41,064 nucleotides of DNA from Haplomitrium mnioides (lineage: Eukaryota > Marchantiophyta > Haplomitriopsida > Calobryales), in contig JBNGIS010018359.1 of the NCBI GenBank assembly GCA_049999725.1, positions 1 through 41,064 of the forward strand. Reading direction: 5' to 3'. Position 1 is the first letter of the stretch. Each line of letters opens with the position of its first letter. Of the stretch, positions 11,546 through 20,900 are shown piece after piece. A program made the translations under genes and the position numbers. The notes under the pieces were generated by a model. The model was not told the DNA's origin. It saw nothing but the letters and a program-made list of their open reading frames with translations, and searched no databases.

Positions 11546-11893
11546 TGTTGAGAATTCGAGCTCTGGTAAGTTACCTAGTGAATTTAGACCAGGATAGTCT
11601 AAATTCAGATAGGACAAAATATCATTTTGTCCTATCCTCATTTTTGTCTTATTCTATTTTGTCTTCTAGTGTTGACTTCTATTTTGTCATGTAGTGCCAG
11701 CCCTAATTCGCTGGGCCTAGTTTTTTGTGTATATAAAGGAGAGAGGGGGCTATTGCCCTTCATTCTGTGCTTCCCTATTGTTGTTGAGGATCTCTCCTGC
11801 TCCTCCCTGCTGTATGCTTGATTGCAGGTGTAATAGAGTGCTGCTAGCACTGTTATATTGGCTCCATATTGCTCTCTCTTTGATTTCTTCACA
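11546..11893 (+). repeat. 3' LTR of the copia element
   Basis: About 95% identical to 6601-6946, with the same TG...CA ends and TATA box. It lies about 640 bp upstream of the first recognised SPT2-like exon in the same direction. It could therefore supply a promoter or transcription start to that gene; this is inference only. Confidence 0.95.
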
Positions 11894-12112
11894 GTCTGGA
11901 CTGCTGTTGGGAGCTGATGAAAGCAACAGGGAGTTGTAGCAGTTAGTTGTGATGAAGCTGATTGGTCTGAAGCTTTGCTTTTGGACTGACAACACATTTG
12001 ATGGCTGCACTCTTACCCTGCAGTGGTTGTGATGTGTTTAGGTTTTGCTGTGACTATTGTAACTTCCATTTGGTTACCGTCATTTGTTTTTGTGTTTTGT
12101 TTTACTCTCTTC
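11894..12112 (+). repeat. Dispersed repeat, second half
   Basis: This continues the copy interrupted at 6600; its first five bases are the target duplication GTCTG. It resembles 6175-6345 and the reverse complement of 22163-22370, sharing GCTGATTGGTCTGAAG, GACTATTGTAACTTCCATTT and a CTCT...CTTC end. Homology stops near 12112, matching the terminus defined by the intact copy. Confidence 0.78.
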
Positions 12113-12531
12113 ATGGCTATATGTAATGATGAATCTAACGTTTTTTTCCAGTTTGTATAGCTTGAGCAGCTTTTGAGAAACTCAATGGCAGCTTCTGGAC
12201 AAATTGCCAAATAAGCCGGACCCAGGTTTACTTATTTATAATAGTGGCTGAACGGATCTCCGTTGCAGTCCAACATGTCTTATCTATGATCTCCCATGGA
12301 GCACACATTGTTCTTATATAAGAGGAACTGACATTATAAACATAACCGTCTAAGATTGTATCAAACGTTGTTCTGAGAATGGAAGCAGTTTGCCTCGTTA
12401 TGGGTGACACACAGGTTCCAACTGACAACGCCAGAAGCAAATACCAATAATGCAAGATCAGTTCTTGAACATATGTGATGGCTTTATCCAGGGTTGTAAT
12501 TCTTGTATTTATTTTCAATACTGTTCTGCAG

Positions 12532-14797
12532 CTATGGGTCCTTCTTTGGACTGTCTGAGCCCCTTGTTGCTAAACGTATAATTGAGGAAGCACGTGCCCG
12601 GGAAGAGGCTGAAATCATAGCAGCCAGAGTTGCACAGGAGACTAAGGAGGCTGAATGGAGAAATGTGGCTAAAACTGCAGCCTCAAGAGCACATGAGGAT
12701 ACACCAGCTCAAAGGCCAGCAAAGCCAGTCGATCTGGTACCAAATTCTGCCAATTGTGGAAATTTAACAAGGTGCACAGATTTATTGGCTATGTAGTGAG
12801 GTGCCTTTTGGTTAGAACTAGTGTTCTGTGCTTTGGATCTTGCTCGTGATGTCTATAATTTTTTCTACAGATGGATATTTGTAATTGGCCAGAGATCTGG
12901 TCAGTGTGGATAGGTTGACCAACACTACGCTCAGTTCAATTTCAGGTGGTGGAGAAAGCTCGACTCCTGAAAGAAGCACGGGACTACTCTTGTTTATTGT
13001 CTGATACAGCAGAACTTGGTCCTGCAAGAGAGAAGCTGTCTGGTTTGGCTGCACCAAAGCCTGGTATGGTGTCTTCTGATTTTGTATACATGATATTTTA
13101 GTTTAGCAGCCTTGACTAGATTTGTGGGATTGTTTTTAGTAGAGTTTGTTTGCTCTATCTATATCCAGGAACAGACAAGAGTCGTGAAATTGTGAAAACA
13201 GCTATTGGGCAAAGAGATAAGAGTGACGTTCGGAAGCCACCTCCAAGCCATGTTGGTACATCAAATTATGTAGGTCTAGACCCAAACTCTGCAAGCAGAC
13301 TTGTTTCGTCTTCAAAGCCAACACAAGCTAAATCTAAGCCCTCTCAGATGCCTCACCCTTTGTCAGGCCAACAGCATGATGGCTCATCAGCTGATAGGCC
13401 ATCAATTTCCAGTAAACAGAATGGTTCAGCAGGGTCCTTGCCTTGCAAACCTTTGCATGGCAAAGTTAATTCTGCTTGCACTGGTAGGCAAGATCCCAGA
13501 AAGGATGAAGGGCCAAAAAAGCATGTGGTTGCACCAAATACTGTGATTGGAAACAAGAGACAAGCCCAAGGCAAAGAATAGACTGGATGATAGACGTTCA
13601 AGTCCATTGCAGACAGTGGACAGAAGTCCAGTTTCCTCAGTCCAGTTTCCTCACAATCAGCTGATAGACGTTCTTTATCTGGTACTTTGCCAGAAAGACG
13701 CCATCTGCCAACTCATGGCATAGATAGGGGTAAGCGTCTGCCAGCACCCCAGACCTCTACTGATGGAATCAAGAAAAGGGTCCCAGCTAGTGCTACATAT
13801 CGTCCAGCTCAGCAACCAGGTTCTGGTGTACCCGAATTGAAGCATCAGATTTCAACAGCTCAGTCTGGAAGGCAGGTTAGGTTTGCTAATTTTAAGAGCA
13901 GGCAAATTTATTTATTTTTACTTGAGCATTATAATCCTGCCTTTGCAAGGGTTTGATCTGGTAAGCAGGGAGTAATGTTCTGGATCACAGGCTCTCCAGT
14001 CTAGGCCACATCTAAAACCTGCTTCTACGCCAGCAGCTTCTGAGCAGAGAAGACCCTAGTATTCTGATGATCGTCGCAGTAACCGAGCTCAGATTCCAGA
14101 TGACGACTCAGATAGCTTTGTTGTTGATGATGATGCCAATGTCAATGTTTCCAGCATGATACGGAGTATGTTCAGGTACAAGGTTCTAAATGAACAATGA
14201 AATTGTTATTGGTTCTTGTTGGCTCTTTCCTTGTTCATATTATTTTTTATTGTAGTCCTGGTTGGGACTGCAAGTCAGTATGAAAGCTCAATAGTTTTTC
14301 CATGCCAACTTCTGTATTTCCTGCTGAATATTACTAAAAAAAAACTGAAATTCAGAGATTGTGTAAAATAATTGTAGGTTGCAAGGCAGAAGGTCATCTG
14401 GATAATCTCCCATTTTCAAAGTTGAATATATTGATGTAGATTATTTGTTCCTTGAGTTGTGATCAAAGGATGCTCTTATATATGTTTCAGGTATGACCCT
14501 AGCAAGTACAAGGGTGATGATGATGATGAAAGAGGTATGGAGGTTGGGTTTCGGACAATACAAGCTGAAGCACGTAGGAGGTATCTTTAATGAATTAAAT
14601 GCATGCCAACTCTGGTCATGGTTTCTAAAGCGGTTTGAAAAAGTTGTGTGCACCAATAAGTTGATGGATAACACAGTCCAGTGTGCTCTTTTGTTTGCAG
14701 TGTTCGGGAAGCTAGATTGGAAGATAAGCGAGAGTTGGAATTGACTGAGGCAGAGGAAAGGGAAGAGCGATTAAGGAAGAAGAAGAAAAAAATGTAG
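12532..14797 (+). pseudogene. SPT2-domain chromatin protein gene, 5'-incomplete and frame-broken
   Basis: SPT2 family proteins bind histones H3-H4 and act with transcription elongation in the nucleus. Six exons with GT-AG borders are visible: 12532-12736, 12946-13063, 13169-13875, 13991-14175, 14491-14580 and 14701-14797. Plant SPT2 signatures are YGSFFG near the start, then KEARDYSCLLSDTAEL, a Ser/Pro/Lys-rich middle, and the conserved C-terminus: an acidic DDDSDSF tract, MIRSMFRYDPSKYKGDDDDE, and a basic helix ending in a Lys run before TAG. Three breaks are visible: an extra C near 13565-13567, a 14-bp tandem duplication (13625-13638 and 13639-13652), and an in-frame TAG at 14057-14059. 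The first two sum to 15 bp, so the frame recovers. The N-terminal acidic exon was not found. This is either a decaying gene or one with assembly errors; splice sites and the end domain are well kept. Confidence 0.82.
13625..13652 (+). repeat. 14-bp tandem duplication inside an SPT2 exon
   Basis: AGTCCAGTTTCCTC occurs twice back to back. Counting only one copy, the reading frame before and after joins directly, so this duplication is the second frame break of the exon. Confidence 0.92.
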
Positions 14798-16283
14798 AAA
14801 AATGACTGCCAGATTTTCTTGGAAATTCTCTGAGCAGAAGTGGAGTAGCGATTCTATGTTCATACTTACTAGTGCATGCTGTCAATTAAGAGCAGCCCAT
14901 TTCAAGTATAGTGAATTCAGGTAGTCATGGTGTTTTGTCTCGCTTGGTGTGAGACATCATTAAGGACAACCGTGTCATCAACATCCTGATGACAAGTTCC
15001 TAATATTTTTGTACAGCAAGTAAGGGAAGTAAGTAACTGCGCTGGAAAAATACTAGCGGAAGCAGATTCACTGCATGATTGGAAGACTACAGAAATAGTT
15101 GATGGTTGAAGTTGTCCTATTTCATGTGGTGTAGTGCCGTCTGATTGCCTTGGCCTGTTCTATTATTGTAAACAACTCAAAACGCATGTGTAAAAGGTTA
15201 AATTATTAGCATGACGAATGCTTCGTCAACAAAACGGACCAAAGTTATCCAACGACTCTCGAGGGCCCATCGTCTTAGTTGGGAATTGTCCATCTGCTTG
15301 ACAGTACAGAGACCATCTACAGGTAGCCCTGAAATGGTAGGTTACGCCAACGAATGTTCTCAAGAACATTCGCTGGCGTAATCTTAGTCCTTAGGGGTGC
15401 CAATTGAGGTATCTTTTCAAGTGCACGGTCACTGTAGAGCAGGTTTTTTCGGTGTGCTTGAGTGTGTACCAGCAGATGGAATTGGTTAAGATCTGTGCCA
15501 GACATATATTCGTTTTTCTTTTCACTTGAATTTCTTCTTTGCATAACGTAACCTGTGACGGTTTGGAGGTTGTTTTCTTCGTGGCAACGGCACAAAAATA
15601 CACAGACACGTAATACACAAGTACACGTACGTGTTGACACGCTTTATACCATCGTCTTGATCATTTCACCAACCAGATCTGGGAGTCTGCAAGAATCAGT
15701 CTCGCGTGCAATTCTTCACCTATCCATGGCTAGGCATCAGATCTCTGTAGTCTGACTCCTGTCCATGATTTGAGCACGAGAGGAACAACGTGGAAGCAAC
15801 AAGTGCAAACATACCAAGCTACCTACCTACAAGTAGGCATGCAGAAGTCACAGGGCACGTTTTTTCTATGTGTAGAGAGGGAAATCGTAAAACATTTTCG
15901 TCACTATTATGTAGACACAGCGTAGGTGCATTTGACCCAGTTCGGTGTAAGACCTGCCGGCGGAGGCGGCGCTAAATTTGGAGGCAAAGTTAGCGGCGGG
16001 ATAAGCATCACATGGGTTTCCATGTATCCCTCGCAGGGATATCTTCACTGGCGCAGTTTTCGGATTCGACAATTACTCTACTCTACTCTACTCAGGAGCC
16101 GTCGCCCACTCCGTCCTTCCCCAAAATCTCTCACCCACTCTTTCTCCTCTTTTTCTTTGGATCTCTTGCGCAATCGATTATCTTTTTTTTGGATCTCTTA
16201 CGCGATAGACGAGGTGGGCTTTGGATTGGATGTTGGTGGGCGCTCTTGAAGATTCAGCGGGAGGGTGATCAGTAAAGGAAAAT
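14798..16283. other. SPT2-bZIP intergenic region
   Basis: It holds the SPT2-like 3' flank, two short inverted repeats (15212-15228 and 15342-15381) and the upstream region of the bZIP gene. The last 200 bp are pyrimidine-rich with TACTC repeats near 16076-16092, typical of a plant promoter or 5' leader. Two overlapping open frames at 15926-16275 end upstream of the bZIP start. They could act as upstream ORFs if transcription begins early enough, but neither resembles the sucrose-control peptide of S1 bZIP leaders. I see no protein-coding gene here. Confidence 0.5.
15342..15381. repeat. Near-perfect 19-bp inverted repeat with 2-bp spacer
   Basis: TTACGCCAACGAATGTTCT at 15342-15360 pairs with AGAACATTCGCTGGCGTAA at 15363-15381, with one mismatch. 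The spacer CA would leave an extremely tight loop, so this is a cruciform or dyad rather than a classic miRNA precursor. Its role is unknown. Confidence 0.85.
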
Positions 16284-17548
16284 ATGGGAGCGATGGAGGC
16301 AGGGAGGGGCGAAGGAGAGGAAGAGACAGAGAGTAAGAAAGCAGAGGGGATGCTGTCGTCCACCATGCACAGGGCTGTTTCCGTGGAGGATCTTTTTGCG
16401 CCCATGTGGCGACTGGATGTGCAAGCTTCAGCAGAGGATACTAGTGAGCCGGACCGAATTGCTGATGGTTGTTCTGTGGGGACGTCGTTGGCTGGCAAAG
16501 AAGGGAGGTCTTTGGATTCGGTCAAAATTTCTGAGATAAGTTCAGGCGATCGACGAGGAGCTTCGAAAGGTGGCGAGAATCAAGTGCTGGCCGGTGCTTG
16601 GCAGGGACGGAAAATACTTGTAGATACGCATTGCAAAACAGGTACGTTGCGTGCGCATTGTATACAAGCTCCGGTTTTCCGTTTCTTGCAATTACGAGGG
16701 ATCAGTCAGAGAGTGCTTGTTTCTTCCCATTCAGACCTTACAATTTGCCGTAGGTGGTCATTTGAAATTTGACGTAGTTTAACGTCTAATTGGATGTGTA
16801 TGATTCTTTATCTCTTCTCTCTGTGCAAAGTTACTGACGGAAGTTACTGACGGGTGAATGTGCAGGTGGAGTTGCTGCTCAAAGAATCAATGGCGAGGTT
16901 GGTGGGTCGTCAGCAAGTGTAGTTGGTGGGACGAAGCAGATGGTTCGAGAAACGGTCTTAGATTCTGGTGCTATAAAGTTGACGGGAAGTGTGTCCTCGA
17001 GTTCATCGCAATGGAGCAGTGAAATTAATTCCGGGGACATAAAGTCTGCTTTCATTTCTGCCGCGACGGAGTCTGTCGCCGCTAGTGCGAAGGGCAATAT
17101 TCCAGCAGGGAAAGCCAGTTCACATCCAGGAACCGAGGTATATGCCCAATCCAATTCGACGTCTGACGACGACCAACTTGGTGGGGTTGACGAAAGAAAG
17201 CAAAAGCGCATGCTTTCAAATAGGGAATCTGCACGAAGATCTAGGCTTCGGAAACAGCAGCACCTGGATGAGTTACGAGCTCAAGTTGCATTATTAAAGG
17301 CTGAGAACAATCACATGATGACGAAGTTTAATATGACATCGCAGGGATATTCCCAGCTGACTGATGAAAATCGGGTTCTAAGAACTCATGCCATGGATCT
17401 CAGTTTGCAGCTACAGCGATTGCATCGTACAGTAGCAACCCAACATCCGGCGTGTCTAAGCGCTCCTGGACTCGGCAGCTTTCCAAATGGAAGTTTATCT
17501 CATAGATCGTTATCGCAGTTTTCACAGCCACTGGTTCCTGATCGGTAA
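16284..17548 (+). CDS. bZIP transcription factor, C/S-type
   Basis: A nuclear DNA-binding factor that dimerises through a leucine zipper and is expected to bind ACGT-core elements. Exon 1 is 16284-16641 and exon 2 is 16866-17548; the GT-AG intron is phase 1, and joining gives 346 codons. The start ATG at 16284 is the first in the frame, and a second ATG lies three codons later. Residues 28-42 (MHRAVSVEDLFAPMW) resemble the N-terminal motif of group C bZIPs. Residues 120-225 are Ser/Gly-rich. The basic region is at about 229-254 and includes NRESARRSR, the N-x7-R signature. The zipper continues with heptad positions L, L, M, T, L, L, L, L to about residue 305. The basic region is most like groups C and S, but the protein is far longer than angiosperm S1 members. 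It faces the TPR3-like gene tail to tail, 270 bp apart. Confidence 0.92.
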
Positions 17549-17818
17549 CATTCACTAAAACTTCATTCTGAGGGGGACCTCTTCAGAGGGTTCTCTAACA
17601 GAGAAGAGTGCCTTCACACCTTGTAGAGCATTGACATGTTTAAAATGCCACCCGTAGTAAGCCGTCTTATGATAAAATCATGAAAAATGCATGCAGAAAT
17701 TTCCGTCCCCAGGATCACAAACTAGATGCACTGTGTCAAAATGTAGCTTACATATACTTTCAAAACAAACTCATTTGGCCGGGACTAAAATACACTCGAA
17801 TACTTTTTCGGACGTGGC

Positions 17819-17877
17819 TTATCGAAAGAGTGGTGGTAAAATTGCATGCAGGTCCACTTCCAGCAGCTCTGGAGCCC

Positions 17878-17916
<39 letters not shown>

Positions 17917-20900
17917 ACATTCCACTATCAAATCCTAGCTTGATGTTGATCTTGAAGAATCGATCAAAAACGTCACAGAATTCAAAGACCACCATTAGTC
18001 ATACAGTAGTACCTGCAAACGTTTCGTCCTTTCTCCACTATGCTTGGAATAAACCATAGCCGTCTGAGAGGTGGTGTTTCTAACTGCACAAAGAAACCAT
18101 TTGCATGACCAATCTTCCACTTTCTGCTGCCCTGGCCTTTCCAAACCTGTCAAGCAACCTTACTTTTAGAAATTGCTTGTTTGTTAATTTCTTCTAAATC
18201 TTCAAACTAGAAGTGGCAATTCGTGTAACATAGTAGTTGCTTTTGGAATCCATTGATTTCTTACCTGTGGAAAAGCAATGTTTTTCTTTGAAACAGCCAA
18301 GCAAGCTGCCTTTGATGTGGAGTCTTCAGCATACTGTCTTAAAAAGGTGACACAACTAGTCAACGTGTCAGGTGACTCGAAAGCCTGCAAACAACCAAGG
18401 CAATCCTTGATCAACATTTTACTTTCCTTCTGCCACATGAATTTGATTATCAATTGCCCATTCTGACACATCACCATAAGCAAGCCAACTTCTTATGGCT
18501 TTATAAGTGTAAAAGTAAAGCAAAGCACTAGAGATGGGGATAAACAATTTGTTGCTTACCTTGTCAACAGCAACAAGAGGGGCAAACTCTTTGGCTGGAG
18601 GTGGTTCTTTCCCAAAAAGAAAGCGCACTCTTGATTCTAGCTTTGCATTGTTTTCATTCCATTCCTGTATGGATAATTCCACTACCTCTCTCACAAAATC
18701 AAACAGTTCATCATTCTTGGGTTGATCCTGTGCTCCTTGGATCTGTAATCAATGATCAGCTGAAGATAAGCAGATGATGGAAATTTTCTAATTTCAAACT
18801 TTCAGAAATTTGATCAATACGTCATAAAATTGATTGTTTTTCTCACTTAAGTTCATAGGGAAGGGAAGTATCTCTACTTTTTTCTAGTTGACAGTCACTG
18901 CAAGCATGCCCTAGATATACAATAGAAGATAAGATGAGATAAATGGAGTTCCAAAACAGCCCAAAGGTCACAACAACAGTGCACATCAAGGTGCAGGTAA
19001 TGATGCCCAAAGATCTAATCTCATATATATACTATGTCTAATTTCAAACTTTCAGAAATTTGATCAATACTTCATAAAATTGATTGTTTTTCTCTCTTAA
19101 GTTCATACAGAAGGGAAGTATCTCTACTTTTTTCCAGTTGACAGTCACTGCAAGCATGCCCTAGATATACCATAGAAGATAAGATGAGATAAATAGAGTC
19201 CCAAAACAGCCCAAAGGCCACAACAACTGTGCACATCAAGGTGCAGGTAATGATCCCCAAAGATCTAATCTCATATATATACTATGAGATATGTGGGAGA
19301 TACCATGAGCTATTTCTGAACCAACCTAAAACAGATTTTTTTGGTTGATGTGTTGTTTTACCCCTGTGATTGAAAGGATTTCTGGACCAACCCAAAACAG
19401 ATTATTTTGGTTGATGTGGTGTTTTAACCTCTGTGATTGAAAGGAGGATTTGTTTTTTTGGTTAGTTTTACTCTCCACAACTTCATAGCTATATAACCTC
19501 TGTGATTGAAAGGAGCATTGGAGGCAAACCAGATCTCAAATTGCACCTTGCTGTCCAGTTTGGCTGTTTCACATCTGAGTCAGTGTGAGCCTGCTTGGTG
19601 TTGTGTGGGGTGTCCACAAGATAGAGGGAGTGGCATACTGGGTGCTCAGGTAGTGTTGGGATCTGTCATGATTGTCTGATTGTGTACTGGCCATCTACAG
19701 TGAGAGGCTACACTGTAGGATTGCCAGAGGCCTGAAACAATGTGTAAACAGGAGTGGACTGCCTGCAGTGCCTCTATAGCCAGTCCCCACCTTTTCAGCC
19801 ATTTCTTGGATCGACTGTACTAGTTCACAAGATCTCTTGGCACTGCTTGACGTGATGTCTCTAGGATCATGACAAGGTATTCAGAAGATGACATATCCTT
19901 GAGGAATTGCAAAGTAGGTAAGTGGGGCAAAGTCATTATGATAGGACATTTTATTAGAGGCTTCCAAGGTTGTCAATCTGAGATGTGACACTTGGGTGAT
20001 GACTCCAGCTACATATACTCCTTTTAGCAGCAAGACTACACTGCACTGGACCAGAAGCTCAAAGGCTTTATATCCTCACATTGTTAACTCCATTACTCAT
20101 GCAAGCCTTCACAAGATCTTTTCCAATTCTCACTTACAACTTTGCAGACATCTCAATTTCTTTCAAAACTTGTAAAGCTAGCATTGGTCAGAGTCAAACC
20201 AGATCTGACTTCAATTTCTCATAATCAATTGCGTGCTTAGAACTGTTCGCTTTTGCTGTTTGCTTATCCAACCCCCGCTTCTTTTCTCGTACCAGCTGGG
20301 TGAGCCTTTTGATTTTGGTTGCTACTTCAGTGTTTCTTGAATTCCTTTCGAGTGTGTCGCGATAAGCCACCAAAGCCTGCATTATCCAAAAACACCACGA
20401 TTACTTGCTATAATAAGTAGATTAAAAATACTTTGTCTAATTTCTAGGCTATGCATTGTGGTAAAAAATTTTAAAAAAATTCTTTCAATATCTTCAGCTC
20501 CCAAATTCTGGCTATTACTGTGAGCACTTGGCATTTTCATCTTTGCAATTTGTGACCTCCCTACAGTACTTCACCCCCTAGAAAGAAAAACAGTGCACAT
20601 AGCTACACGTTTTGCTCCAAGAGAACTGCAAACAACGCAACCACACACCTCATCATACTGCTCTGCAGCTTCGAGAGCACATCCCTTCCTGAAATAGCCC
20701 TAAAAAGCCGCCCATTCCCATTGGTACTGTTTACCTTCAAGAAACTTGAAAAAAATAAAATAAAAATCAAAGTTCCAGAGAACCTCCTCACAGCCAACAG
20801 TTGCGGAACTGAGAGCAGATCAATTTAATTCACAACAGATCTGATTCAAGTACTAAAAATTATACCTTTTCCCATGCGGGATTTAACTTTATGGTGGTCT

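Larger units (their letters stand above)
6601..11893 (+). mobile_element. Nearly complete Ty1/copia retrotransposon
   Basis: The element is bounded by two LTRs of 346 and 348 bp. A perfect 5-bp target-site duplication, GTCTG, lies at 6596-6600 and 11894-11898. The order PBS, gag, protease, integrase, RT, RNase H, PPT is the Ty1/copia order. The LTRs differ at about 18 positions plus a 2-bp indel, roughly 5%, so this is the youngest clearly dateable insertion in the window. One frameshift and four in-frame stops inactivate the polyprotein. It interrupts a copy of a dispersed repeat and lies upstream of, and in the same direction as, the SPT2-like gene. Confidence 0.96.

Noticed and set aside
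12503-12531. ATG at 12503 as the SPT2 start
   Set aside because: It lies upstream of a good splice acceptor (CTGCAG at 12531), and homologues need residues before YGSFFG.
12737-12796. Extension of the first SPT2 exon past 12736
   Set aside because: Donor CTG/GTACC at 12736 matches the phase of the next exon; the later donor AACAAG/GTGCAC does not.
15317-15640. 107-codon minus-strand open frame as a gene
   Set aside because: It overlaps the inverted repeat and shows no domain or conserved pattern.
16012-16275. Sucrose-control upstream ORF of the bZIP leader
   Set aside because: The frame does not resemble the known control peptide, and the transcript start is unknown.
17680-18059. Plus-strand frames of 87 and 122 codons
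   Set aside because: They are antisense to the last two TPR3-like exons and read through the AT microsatellite.
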